Below, in pieces: positions 44,569-56,750 of a DNA stretch of 64,000 bases. The position numbers and the translations under genes were made by a program. Origin of the DNA: Valencia hispanica (lineage: Eukaryota; Chordata; Actinopteri; Cyprinodontiformes; Valenciidae). The notes below the pieces were generated by a model, which was not told the origin of the DNA, did no database searches, and was given only the letters and a program-made list of their open reading frames with translations. Location: contig OY747702.1 of the NCBI GenBank assembly GCA_963556495.2, positions 12,832,193 through 12,896,192 on the forward strand. The letters are read 5' to 3'. Within the stretch, counting starts at the first letter, position 1. Each line of letters begins with the position of its first letter.

Positions 44569-45528
44569 ACAGAATTAGTGTTTTTTAAAGGCAAAGGGTA
44601 ATGATTTAATTTCTTTTTTGTTTAATTGTGGTTTTTTTGTTTCTTCATTAAAATTACCTTCTGAGTTTATATTTTTAAAAGTATTTCTGTGCTACATATT
44701 TTTTCACACCTGTCTAAATCTTTGACACTACACTCCAGATTGGGTACCATGCGTGTTCTCATTAAAGTGTTTTATATATTATCAAAGTCAGACATGAAAT
44801 TGATGTTTTTCAGACATCCACCTAATGGTTTTGGAACTTCACTATCTCTGAGGAAATGAGGTAACGCTCTGGCTTTGAAGCGCCTTGTAACTGAAGGCGA
44901 TTGGCTAGATGAATGAAGGTTTTAGATGTATTTTTCATTGCTTCTAATCCAACATTCTTTGATGCCAATGGTCACAGACTGCTGACTGGTTATGACTATA
45001 GATTGTCACTTTCTACAGTATTTTCTATGTGGTGCTATTTAGAGAGTGGGGGTTGATACAAAGACACATTCAAATCCTTCCATGATCTCTTTTCTTCCAG
45101 ACCACATTTTGCTTCGTCATTTTTATTTTTGTACACAGAGGTAACAAGTGGCAAGCATGTGATTAGGTATTTGTCTCAAAGCATGTACTGGTAAAAAGAA
45201 AATGGTACTATACAGGATACTGGTATGAGTATTAGCATGTACCGATGAGCAAGAAAAGGACTGGTCATTTATTGAGGGTTTTCAAACCAACATTTTGTGT
45301 AGGTCACTGGTCTTATACAATTTCAAACTTGGACGGTTTTGGTCATTTCACAGCCAGACTTGTGAATAAGTGCTGGCTGGCATGAGTCCCACTGTACCCA
45401 CATTGACAGCCAAATCTTTAAAAAAAATTCTACTGTGATCCCCTCATATACGGGAATGTACTATGAAAACAGTGACAATGGAAATTGATATTGTTAATGG
45501 TAACTATATTAAAAGAGTATATATATAT
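44569..45528. other. No gene seen
   Basis: AT-rich flank of the provirus with no recognisable gene or element. Confidence 0.45.
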
Positions 45529-46299
45529 TAGGGCTGTCAAACGATTAAAAATTTTAATCCAATTAATCACAGGGTAGCTGTAAATTAATCGCGATTAATT
45601 AACATCCCTAAATATGACAGAAAAAGTACAATTTTTGGAGAAAATAAAGGATGAAATCAGAAGCTGTTGCTCTTTTTTTTAAGGAAATACAGGAGAGATG
45701 CATGGAACTTTTGTTTTGAATTCCACAATCACATTTACACGTGGAGCTTTGTACCTATTAATCTTTTAACCAGTTGCTAAGGCAAACTAACTGGTTAACA
45801 TTTTATGAATGTAAAGCTGACAGTTTCTTATTCAATTTTGGACAACCCTGAGCATCGTCTTCATGGGACTATCCTACAACAACGGTGTCTTCTTCAGTTT
45901 TGCTGCAACACCGACTGCTACAGGAGATCATTCCTGCCCACAGCCATCAGGATCTACAATAGCTCCTTGAAAAATTAAATGAGCTACAACAACACTTAAT
46001 CTCTCTCTGGGAGCAATTAAATATTTTTTAATTGAAATTTTCTGACTAATAGAGGGTTAATTTGTTTATCAACAACGAACCTTTACATTACTCCCTGGTT
46101 CCCACTGTTATTAGTTGCAGTTATCAAACAGTTGTCATGCTGTTTACGTAACAAGCGAGCACTGAATGCAGCGCAGGTTTAATTGGGGGGTAAATAGGGG
46201 AGGTCATTTTGTGCATGCGTTAATTACGTTAAAGTAATTTATGGCATTAATTCCACGAATTAATCAACCCGCATTAATGCATTAATTATAACAGCCCTA
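45529..46299. mobile_element. hAT-like MITE (TAGGGCTGTCAAACG type)
   Basis: The left end TAGGGCTGTCAAACGATTAA and the inverse of the right end (TAGGGCTGTTATAATTAATG) form a terminal inverted repeat rich in ATTAA motifs, a common fish hAT-type family. It sits between TA-rich sequences, so the flanking duplication (ATATATAT / ATATTAAT) is only suggestive. It contains a LINE 3' fragment at 45838-46005. Confidence 0.65.
45838..46005 (+). mobile_element. LINE 3'-end fragment inside the MITE
   Basis: Translation gives DNPEHRLHGTILQQRCL, then FCCNTDCYRRSFLPTAIRIY and NSSLKN, the C-terminal pattern (C..DCYR.SF.P.A...YN) of many non-LTR elements. The DNA matches the antisense copy at 50330-50545, including an exact 17-base match AGCTACAACAACACTTA at 45982-45998 and 50364-50380. 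Confidence 0.65.
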
Positions 46300-46300
46300 A

Positions 46301-46307
<7 letters not shown>

Positions 46308-46372
<65 letters not shown>
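46308..46372. repeat. TA microsatellite
   Basis: An uninterrupted TA run of about 65 bases follows the right end of the MITE. Confidence 0.95.
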
Positions 46373-46375
<3 letters not shown>

Positions 46376-47187
46376 ACATGGTTTGAAAAAAACACCAAAA
46401 TAAGTTATGCAATTTCTGTAATTTCTATTTTCGTACTTTATTCTAGTAGACTGAGTACATTATAGTTTAACGAGTTGTGTAGATGAGTAGGAAATAGCAA
46501 GGTCGTAGCATGATGTGGGTGTACAATATAGTGAGATAATGTAGCAAGAGAAATAATTCAGAATGAATACTTAAAAAACATTTTATTGAAAAGCATTTTT
46601 CCGAAGTCACTGCAAGTCAGGGTTTAGATGTCTTTTCACCACCTCAGTGTGGTGCAGAGAGACATAGTGAGTTGACGTCAACCTACCACTGTCATACCTC
46701 TGAGATGCCAAGCGAGGCAGTCGCTGGCCAGTATCAGCTGACACATGCAGAGATTAGCTAGCTTGAAGCGGTACAACCGGTAAATAATTTATTGTCCTTA
46801 ATTCACATTGGATGGGCTGCTCAAACATGCCGAGACCAACCAGATCACTTCACTTCCGCCAAGGGAAATTAGTTAGTTGTGATGTTACATGTTTCATGTA
46901 TGTGTATAGTGTTTTAGCACCACAGGTTGATTGTGTTGAGAAAGCAGACAGCTCACTTAATTTATTCTGTTTTCCTATTGGTTGGGTTTGGTCACATGGT
47001 TGGTCTTAGGTGAGACCTGCCATTTTGGATCTGCCAGTTTGGCATGGCAAGAGGCTTCAGTAGGGCCTCTGCTGAATTTGCAGCATCTGCCTGAATTGAG
47101 CCTTAAAGAAGCTATGTTTGTAAGTAGATCTGATATATTTAATGTTTGTGAATGGTTAGTAATATATATTTGGTCATTACTTATTAT
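46373..47187. other. No gene seen
   Basis: No recognisable element or coding region in about 800 bases. Confidence 0.45.
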
Positions 47188-47639
47188 GTGGTAAGTAGTG
47201 ATGGTGAGATGAAGCCCCATGAGGCATTGAACCACTTAAACCAATTGGTTCAAGAAAGGGTTCTGCTCACGAGGCTTCATGTGAACACAAACCCCCCCTA
47301 CTGGCCAGGTACATAATCACAGGCAGCTGTAGCTCTTAGCCACTTAATGTGTGATGCATTAAAGTTGTAAGTCTGCTGTGGTTCTTGGGAGTTCCAAAAA
47401 ATTAATTACATAATAATTACATAAAATATTACAAATGTGAAAAATAAAAATATTTTTTGAATGTATTCTCTCTGTAAATTATCCCCAAACAGTAGTATCA
47501 CATGTTATGGCAGGTTGTGTAACAATGTTTTGTCTCAGTCACAGTCACTTGAGGCAAAAGGCATGGGCTTAAGCAGGCAGAAGAAAGTGATAATGCTTAT
47601 GGAACTAGGAAGAGGGCACTGAAAATGATTGTGTAACAT

Positions 47640-47903
47640 GTGATGATATACAAAACAGGGGGAAAACCTTTTTATTCAAAAGGTTTTAAGCGATTCCTTT
47701 TTCTTGACACCACCTCACCAGCCTTCGAAAAACACTCTTTCACAAGGCAAAGAAGATGCCGGCGTACACAAAAACACAAGTGCTAGACTAAATAAATTGG
47801 GGTACAGCAATTTTTGCTTTTCCCAATACTCCAGGGGGGGTTCCAGCCTGCTAATATTTGGCTCCCACACAGGGGAAATCCTCCACTTCCTAGCTGGCTC
47901 CAT
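47640..47903 (-). pseudogene. hAT transposase dimerisation-domain relic
   Basis: Read right to left, a 62-codon frame (47903-47715) contains PLEYWEKQKLLYPNLFSLAL, then FLCTPASSLPCERVFFEGW. This is the hATC signature: a W..., L...A...L, P.SS.P.ERVF pattern at the C-terminus of hAT transposases, needed for dimerisation. After a one-base frame change the usual sequel AGEVVSRKRNRLKP follows (about 47715-47660). The N-terminal parts are missing, probably removed with the nested insertion to the right. Confidence 0.8.
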
Positions 47904-47940
47904 CCTCTCACTTATCTATCTCTCCTCATTCTCCTAAATT

Positions 47941-48776
47941 AAGGTAACCATTTTTTTGAATTCCAACAAAAATAGGACACTTGGCACAGTCCTGAAATAC
48001 TGTCATGACTGTGACCAGACTTTTGATTTTAACATATTTAAAGCATGCATTCCCCATGTGGTTAGAATGAACAGTTTTATGAAAAACTTCAGATAGGCTT
48101 TCACAACTGCAAAAATTAATTTAAAATGTCTAGAAATTAATTAATAATAGAAATAATTACTCTTCCGAAATTGAAAATGTACCAGAACCAGTAATAGTTT
48201 GCTTTACTGGACAAAATTAAACAAAAATCTGAAATAACATTCTGAGAAAACAGGTAGGCTATTATTTTCTTTTCAATGTAATAATAAAATTAAAAAGCAG
48301 CAGTCTTAAAAACACAATAATGCCTGCTCCATTTTTAGATTTTATCTTCATCCTCCTCAGTCAGTTTATAGATTAATATTTTAATTATTTTAGATTTATT
48401 TTCCATGTGGACCTACTAGATCTTTGCCACTTTTGTCACACAGAAACACATATGCCAACTCTGTTTGTCTGTAAAGCTACACTTGCGCTTTAATATCTTG
48501 TAAACAGTCGCAGCACGGTGAAGGGCAAAGTGGTGCAGTGCATCAAAGCTCGCTCTCACGTCTATGAAACGGTTCAGAATTATCCACGAAAGCGTCTAAA
48601 CGATAGATGAGAGGAAATGTGTCGTATTGCATGCATCGCACCAGTCAATCTAAGTATGCTTATTAGTCCCCTTAAAAACAATGAAAATCGGACATTTTCA
48701 TCAATCTATGAAATCCCCCTGGACAGCACATGAAAAATGGATATGTCCGGGGAAAACAGGACGGTTGATCACCCTA
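47941..48776. mobile_element. Second hAT-like element nested in the first
   Basis: The flanks CCTAAATT (47933-47940) and CCTAAATC (48777-48784) match 7 of 8. The right end inverse TAGGGTGATCAACCGTCC and the left end AAGGTAACCA are a weak inverted repeat, the TAGGGTGA.CA form being common in fishes. No protein is recognised. Confidence 0.6.
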
Positions 48777-49140
48777 CCTAAATCTTATCCTTCTCTCCTC
48801 ACTCTCCTCAATCTTCAAACTATCTGTCTCTATGCTCTCCAAACTATGTAGACGCTAACCAAACTCTCCTATCCTAACTGACTGCAACTCTCCTACACAA
48901 ACCCACATTTTGAATGGAGCCTGAGGGGATTACATTGCTCTCAAACCACTCCGCAAACTCTCAACCACTTCCTGAAGCGGTCACGTGGTACAGCCAGGCA
49001 GCAGGGCTTCAGACGTCATCGTTTTCGGCTCCTCCCCTAAATGAAGCAGGCCTCGATACGCGCTTTGTGGAAACGCTCCCTCGACTGCTCGACACACGCT
49101 TCGTGGCCTCGGCACACATCGTAACATCACTAGTGATAAG

Positions 49141-50329
49141 ATATATAATAGCCGTCTGCTTTCACATGCAATATTCACCTCATGGTATTAAGTAAGTGTT
49201 TGTGACTGACAACTGTAAACTGAAAGGTTTCCTTTTTTTAAATTTCACAAAGAAAGTGAAAAAGCACTTTCACAAAAACAAGTGATGAAGACAAACAAGT
49301 AACAAAATTGAACTGTACTTCCACGTTCTTGTCCTCTTCAAACATTGAGTGCCCAGTACACCTGTTTAGCTGTCTGTCACTTTGTGGAGAGTAAACAAAG
49401 ATGATTGACAGTGTAGACTGTAAATGATAATAGATGTTGAGTGCAATTTTGATAGTTTGCAAATGCGCAGGAATAAGGCATTTAGATTGTTGCTTGCTTG
49501 GTAGCTAGGTTATTAGCTGTTTTGTAAAAGAGGCTGTAGAAAAGAAACTGGCTGAAACACTTTTAGGGTTTTTAGAAGGTGAGGCTAAAGGGTTTCATCA
49601 TGGGCTTGGTTTGTTAGTGTTTGTGGTGTTTTTTCTTCTTCAGTACCTCAGGTTCCACTGTCGAGGACACAGTAGAGGCACCTATGTGGCAGTTATCACT
49701 CAGTGGGCAGTTAACTGCTATGGCACACCTGCAAACTATCAAGGTCATTTGCAGGAGGAATAGAGGAGCTGGAGCCAGTCATTTTTTGCCTGAGTGTTGA
49801 CCCTCATGGTATACTCTAGCCCTTTGTGTTTTCTTCATGTTCTTTCTCATTTTGATATAGTTATTCTTACCTGTTCTTGCTTTCCTTTAAAGGTTGCCTG
49901 CTATTCAGAGATTCCATACCCGATTCCACCGAAAATCAATCTCCCCTGATTCTCTGCTGGATTCTTTCTAAGACTGGTTATCTGGCTCCGATTCATCACC
50001 TTCATCATCCTGCATCCATCCCTCAAGTCATCTAAACTCTGTGAATCCATCACCACCTCTGGATCACATCTTCCTCGCCTCCTGCCTACCCTCCTCTCCA
50101 TAACAGTAAGCAATCTACATTTCTCATCACCTAGGAACATCTATCTGAAGTTACACACGTCTCGGTCACCCTCAGTACCTCCCTTTGGATCTTCACCACC
50201 ATCACAGGATAATCAACGTTATCACCTTCAACCAGGCTCCACTCATTCCTCCTTGGTGTTCTCCACTCCAACTATTGTAAGCTGCTCACCACCATTGACA
50301 GAACCCTCAACCATCAACTATCTTATTCA
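49141..50329. other. No gene seen; C/T-rich LTR-like part
   Basis: No coding region is supported. From about 49890 to 50330 the sequence is C/T-rich with many short TCATC/CACC phrases, resembling an LTR or retroelement leader. Together with 51056-51255 it may be one LTR-like unit split by the LINE at 50330-51055, which is speculative. Confidence 0.3.
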
Positions 50330-51055
50330 ATTCAAAAATACTTTATTGATCACAGAGTGAAATTAAGTGTTGTTGTAGCTCAAATTAGTTAATTCTTTAA
50401 GGAGTTGTTGTAGATCAGGATGGCTGTGGGCGGGAAGGATATCCTGTAGCAGTCTGTGTTGCAGCAAAACTGAAGAAGCCTCCAACTGAAAACACTCTGT
50501 TGTTGTAGGATAGTCTCGTGAAAAGGATGCTCTGGGTTGTCCATCATTGATTTTATGAAGAATCCTTCTTTGCATCATCATCTCCAGAGGTTCCACAGTC
50601 ATGCCCAGAAAAGAACCAGCCTTCTTTATAAAGTTGTTGAGCCTTTTTGGCTCTGATGCTGCTACCCCAACAAATGATGGCTGAAGAGATTTCATTCTCC
50701 TCAACAGACTTATAGAAGATTTGTAGCCCCTTGCTGCAAACCTTGAAGGACCTAAGTTTCCTCAAAAAGTAGTCAGCTCTGTCCTTTCTTGTTGACAATT
50801 TCAGCATAGAGTCTCCAGTCCAGTCTATTGTCCAGGTGACCTCCAAGGTATTTATACTCCTCAACCACCTCCACTTCTTCTCCCATGATGGAAACAGTGT
50901 TTGACTTAACTCTGTTTCCTTTGAAAGCTACAATAATCTCCTTTGTTTTGTTTACACTCAAGGTAAGATGATTGTTTCCACACCATGCCACAGCTTCTTG
51001 TCCATCTCTGATACACCAAACAATTTCAGAGTAATCTAATTATTTATGCAGATGA
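50330..51055 (-). mobile_element. LINE RT C-terminal region and 3' end, antisense
   Basis: Reading right to left, MAWCGNNHLTLSVNKTKEII and EEYKYLGGHLDNRLDW (frame from 50991) lead to GLQIFYKSVEENEISSAIIC and WGSS. A third frame has RLNNFIKKAGSFLGMTVEPL and a C-terminal stretch ending at NLSYNNT, then TGATCAATAAAGTATTTTTG as the 3' end (50353-50334). These are post-YADD blocks of a non-LTR element whose clade I cannot fix. Three frames over 630 bases show decay. Related 3' ends lie at 45838 and about 14330. Confidence 0.75.
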
Positions 51056-54000
51056 CAGGTCTGTGATTTGTACTGGAAGTGTATTATCCTCACGTTTCTA
51101 CCTCCCCCTTTCAGTGTTCCAGTTCCCGATCCCCTGGCTGTTCCAGTTCCAGACACATTCATATGCCTAACCCTGTACAATAAACTTCTTAAGTTTTACT
51201 GGTCTCCTGAGTGCTTTCATGCATGTGGGTGAAACGTGTATCTAAAAATTGTGACAGTTTTCTCAACTTTTAGCATTGTTGTGACGGTTATATAATAGCA
51301 TATCAGCTAAGTACTGAAACCAAGTTTTGTTAGGCTATTAGTTCAAACTATAAACCCCTATTACAGACAGTTGTTGTGACAGAAATGTTGAATCACTTTT
51401 AATAAATTTTAGCAATTAAAAAACAACTTAAAAGGCTTTAATTTCTTGAATAGTTTCTATTTGCTACAGTCTTGCGAATGTTGCATAGTTTATTAGAAAC
51501 TGTCCCGATGGTTTCAAGTGACAAACTTTATCCTGATATCTTGGGAATGTCTAGATGTTTAATATCCACTTATGTAGCAATATATCCCATGGATTTGTAC
51601 TTTAGTTTTCAAGGTCTCAAAATAACAGTATTATCAATTCTCATTGTTTGTTATATTTGAAGTGGAATATCAACTGGATTGGGATACCTTATGTCAACAT
51701 GTGTCTGCAATTTCTGAGTTAATATCAACCTACACCAACTGTAGAAAAATGCTCTTTTTTGAATCTCATGTCATATTGGTAGTGGTATTCTGTTCACATC
51801 GCATAAAACCTCTGTTGACTGAATTTAATGTGCACTGCATTGTAATAAGCCCAGAAGAAACCTCCCCTGCTCGGACCATAAAGTACCAGAAGTGTGCTGC
51901 TGCAAACGTTCAAGAATAAACCGAACAATACCATACACTTCACTGCCTTCACATCAGTCACTGCTGTTTAAACCCAACATGGGGATCTTCAAGTAACATT
52001 TTACTGCAGTAGAGGAGGGGGACCCTCTTCAATTGGCTTGTTTTATTACTTCTAAAATATGTGTCGCTGCCTTTGAAAGAAAAGATGGAAATGGAATGCA
52101 AACACCCAAAATTAGGATGTAAATGCTTTGAAATTAAGGTAGGAGACAACCAGACAAATCCTGGTTAGAGATGTTAGCAACTGGGGCACATGAAGAAAGG
52201 TTTTGAGGTGGATAACAGTTCTGGACTTTCTGAAGCTGGATATCCTGAGAACCTGTCTTTCCCTCATTAAAAACATACCTGAAGTGTTGCTCTGACCCAT
52301 TCACTCATGTTAGCATAATCCTTGAGTCTCTGCCGGCCTCTGCTGGTAGTTCTCGGGGTTGCTGAAACGCCTGCTCCCACCTATCCCCGCCTTTTCCACC
52401 CATCTTCTCCTCCAACCTGACTTACTCAGCCGAGAGCCTCGCCCCTGCAGAGCTACCCCACCCCTCCCCACCTCACAAAACTCAGACTGAGTCCCAGGTG
52501 CAGTAATTATAAAACAGCAGCTGCGCGTCTTTTGTTGGATTTTTTTTCCGACTCCGTGCATGCTGCCACGATGCACGGTATGAGTCGAACTGAAGGGGGA
52601 GTGTCAGAAAGAGTAGGAGGGTCTTAGAGAGGCACAGGCGAAAATCAAGGCGTCCAATACGGAAGTAAATTTCTTTAAGGTATATTTGGTTATATGATGG
52701 ACTTTTAAAAGACTTAAGGTGACAATTTTATTGGAGTGTGGTATAGAAGGGTAATATGTGCCTGGAAGAAGCATAATACCCCCCCTTTAAAAAGTAAAGT
52801 TTAAAGAGGGGTTTCTTTGTGTGTGAATGGTATAGCATAGTAATAAGGGTTTTTGAGCAGTTAGCAAACTGTATTTTAATATTTTTTGGGGAATTTAACA
52901 AAAACAAGATCACTAAAAGTTTGTATTGTAATTTGGAGCCTCGGGGAGCATTCCACTAAAAAGAGACATGATTGAATCACAGCAGTAAATCTATGTGAGC
53001 TCAGAGAAACCTCTTAAAACAAATTACATATTCTCTTTGGGAATCGTTTACCCTTCATGCTCTGGCCTTGTTGTGAGTGGAATGATGATACAACACACAA
53101 CTGCAATAAGTATTAAGCTAGTATGAATTTGCCCAACTTTGAACTTGTGGAATTTCTTGAGTCTTTACAGTTCTAAATTACAGTTAAACATATGAGTTTC
53201 ACCATGACCACACTGTTCTGATATAATACTGCCTAGGAATTTCACCACTATTCTTGGCAGAATTTGTAGAGTATATTTACATTGATTGCTTACCTGGTAT
53301 AGACTCAACTTTTAGGTCAGAAAGGGTCTCAAGCTTTGCAAGAAGCGAAAACGAATCTGTTTTTTTGTGTTAGGGACTATTCTTCAACAATTTTCTACAG
53401 GTCCAGTTTACCAGTACTACTGCCGGTGACACACCACATAGAATTATATTTTCTTCAGATGAAACTACCAGTAGGTTTGAATAATGATCACCAATAAGAA
53501 GGAATAAGAACATGTTCAATCTTCAATGCTTTTATTATTAATATGAATATTTAGGTGAATTTCTGTAGTTATTTTGGTCTCTAAGACACAATTTACTCTT
53601 TCATTGAGACCTTCAAGATTAGGTTATGAAGACTGACTCAATGGAATCCCCCTGCCGCTCGATGATTCCGCAGAGTTTGGTGTGGAAACCAAAGGAATGC
53701 ACTTTCACTCGATAAAATGTCCTTTCCTGAGCCACTGGTTCCTGACTTTATGGGAAATGTATGTGCAGGTGGTTGTTCCAAGAGACCATTGGAGACAACC
53801 TATGGATTTGAGATGTGTTGGGGGTAGAGTAAGGCATAATTAGATAGACTTATTTCTCTCCTGTGACTTTAATGTTAGGATTTAAATCATGTTTGGTTAT
53901 AGATCTAATGTGTTTGGATAATTAATAGTAGCACTGTTCTGAATATTTAGGGTTAGGGTTATATATTGATTAGGCATAATTAGATTAATCTTTTTTATCT

Positions 54001-54273
54001 ACTGTGTCCTTAGGTGATTGTCAATGTGAGTTCACTATTTGTAGTATTTAGGATAGGGTAGGGGTTAGAGTACCCAAGATTCCCATCTGTGCTAAGTTAG
54101 CATTTCTTTGTAGAAGATAGAGACAGTCACCATAGCTAGTTGCAGCAAAACTATTTGTGTGTGAGGGGGACAGACCCAACCCAACTGTAAACACGTGTTG
54201 CCAGCAGCCAATAGACCCAGCAGCAGTGAGCTGATTGTCAGCCATCTTTGTTTCTTTCTTCGAATTCTTCTTC
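51056..54273. other. Mostly unassigned
   Basis: No gene is supported in 3.2 kb. At 51056-51255 a segment with CAATAAACTTCTTAAG and the phrase GGTCTCCTGAGTGC resembles an LTR R-U5 end. At about 52775-52797 CATAATACCCCCCCTTTAAA resembles the right terminus of a TTAA-type MITE, but no left partner was settled. The 88-codon minus-strand frame at 52310-52576 lacks a domain. Confidence 0.35.
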
Positions 54274-54277
54274 TTGA

Positions 54278-54944
54278 AGGTCTCGTTCACTGAAAAACTG
54301 TGAAATACTTGTTCTGTTTGAAATACGACTGGTCACTCTGATTCTATATGCATGCTGCACGAGAAAATGTTCTCCATTTCCTGCATTAGCCCCACAGGAA
54401 AGAGATAGATTGCAAAAACGAGTGAGAAAAAACTAGTCTATTCTACGTCACATAGAAAATTTGTATTCATGGCCCACCTCGTCTTGCGACCGACCACGGG
54501 AAGACTATTTATTCCGCGGCCAGGAGAAACCACAGCACATATGTGCTAGTAAAAGCTAACCATAAGCAACTCCACAACATGGCGGAACAAGTTCGGCCAT
54601 GTGTGGCCATTTGTGGAGATAACACATCAACGTTGCATTTTACCCATGAAAAAAGAGCTGAGGAAGAAACATGAATTTGTATTTGGAACACAACCAGCAA
54701 AGTATATCAGTAAGTTAGCTATTTGTTCGAAGAGATTGATGTTAGCCAATCAGAGGCGAGACATTTGTATATAATGAACATTAACGAGTAAACTCGTAAT
54801 CATAGTCGTTTCCGCCCATCAAACTTTAACCTCTTGAAACAGGAGTTTGAGAGCATTTTTTTTCCACATAAAATGACTCTCAAGGTATTAATTTATGCTA
54901 GATACCACAGCAAATTTATTGAGGAAAATGAGTGAATAGGACCT
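54278..54944. mobile_element. TTAA-type (Kolobok-like) DNA element
   Basis: The left AAGGTCTCGTTCACTGA and the inverse of the right end (AAGGTCCTATTCACTCA) form a 17-base inverted repeat with four mismatches. The right flank is TTAA (54945-54948), and the left flank TTGA could be a decayed TTAA. A short frame from the ATG at 54579 (MAEQVRPCVAICGDNTSTLH) has a CxxxC followed by LH, faintly like the start of a THAP-type zinc finger used by Kolobok transposases. It stops after 31 codons. Confidence 0.5.
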
Positions 54945-54948
54945 TTAA

Positions 54949-56750
54949 CAGTTTATTGGCAGTTGGCAAACAATACCACTACCTGCTGGTACATCTGTTC
55001 ACCATTAAATGTCGCTTTAGGATTAGTAATGTATGTTGTAATTGAATTTAAATGAATTTACACTGACACCCTCACAAGAGTTTGATATGCTAATTTAGCT
55101 TTAGCTGCTTTGACAGATCATGTAATCTCTGCCGCTCTCAAGCTACATTATTTTAGTTTTAACCATTGCCATCCATTTCTAATTTCTAATGCTTTGCTTT
55201 CAGATTCAAACACTGCATGCACACTTACTGTGATCTAAGGTAGATTAAATCTGAAAATGACTTGTGACTGAAATGAAATTGACTAAACTGGATTGACTGT
55301 AATTGGATATAAAAAGATGCTAACTGTGGGGGCTTACCCCTGAGATAACAAATGTTTTGGTTTGGGGTTCTATTAAAATCAATTAGGAGCGAAATCAGAA
55401 AAATACATGATGGCTGGTGTTAAGAACACCAGCTGACTATGATTATAAACACCCAAAATATGAAGCAGACAAGAAGAGTTTCCTTAAAAAATGCATTAGC
55501 CTAAAACTCGTGCTGTGCCGATTCCAAGTGCAAAAAAGTTTCCATGCAATAATGTACGAGGCAGTGAAACAGTGATAAGCATGCCCAAGTTTTTACTGAA
55601 GCATAACATACCTCCCAGCATCTTCTTTTCCAGTCCCTTCTGCCATCTTTTGTATTGTTCTTGCTTCCCCTCAGGTCCTCACTCCTAAGCTCCCCCTCGC
55701 TCAGCTCACAGGACGGAATATTTGCGGAGAAGAGGGGCAGAGGTGCAACAACACGCAGCATAGTTGCTGCAGCACACAAACAGCATCAGCTGAGAATGAA
55801 GAGCAAGAGAGATGAGGAGTGTAACGCGAGAGTAAAAGATGAATGGATGGGAAAGGAGAGGGGGAATGCACTGTAGGGCTCTGGGACGATGGGCAAACTA
55901 TATTGCATATCTTAACAGTCAGAGAAGCAAGAACAGAAAGCTTCTTGCAGATCCCTCCGCAAGCAACAACACAAACTCACCACTTTGATATGAAGCAATA
56001 TGAATCATGGAGAAACAGGCCGAAACAAGGCAGCAGACCTTGCCATTATTAAGTTAAAACCAAGGAGGCACAGACAATGTGCTAATGTGTTCCATCAATT
56101 TCTTAATAGCAATAATTACAATATAAAAACAGTTTAAGATTATTCCTAAACTGGAAATACAAAATGAAAGAAACAAGAACTACTATAGCGTCTCGGGGCT
56201 GAAGCAGAAATGGTGTTAACCCCATCATTTGGAACCCCGCAACACAATTTCCTATGCATGTTTGCGTAAAGCTGCCCTGGCAGTCACACCACTGAATGTG
56301 AACTGGTCATGTAGGCCTGCAAGTACCTTTCATTGTTATTTTGTATGTGTGGTTTGGGCTGCGTTGCGCTCCGTTCGGAATTGCCGTCTACTGTAAGTGC
56401 TGCTTGAGGGTAATGGGAGGACGCGGTGGAAGAAGACGGTGAAGAAGGCTTTAGAAAAGAAAGCGCTTCAGAATCCTAACAGGGAGACGGAGCCCAACTA
56501 ACAACTGAGAGACTAAAGAGGCTCTTCAACTTGTTTTAGCCTCCACTGTCATTTCTCCCATTACTTCTTTTCCCCGGCTTACATTAGTTTAGATGGAACT
56601 TTGAATAGAGCACTGTCAGTCCTGCAGTGTTATATAACTATTAGAAATTCTTAGATTGTTTTCTCTAAAAATACAAAACATTATATAAGAGTTATCTGCG
56701 CCCTAAGTGAATGTCTGAAATGTACCCTTCTGAAGTGTGTTCAGAATGAA
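54949..56750. other. No gene seen
   Basis: No coding region, RNA gene or element end is recognised. The 55500-56050 frames on both strands lack domains. Confidence 0.45.

Larger units (their letters stand above)
47196..49132. mobile_element. hAT transposon relic with nested insertion
   Basis: The left end TAGTGATGGTGAGATG and the inverse of the right end (TAGTGATGTTACGATG) form an inverted repeat (13 of 16). The flanks GTGGTAAG (47188-47195) and GTGATAAG (49133-49140) match 7 of 8, the hAT duplication length. The ends carry GAGGCTTCATG- and CGCTTCGTGG-like phrases repeated in inverted or direct order. It carries an antisense hAT transposase C-terminus (47640-47903) and is split by a second element at 47941-48776. 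Confidence 0.8.
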
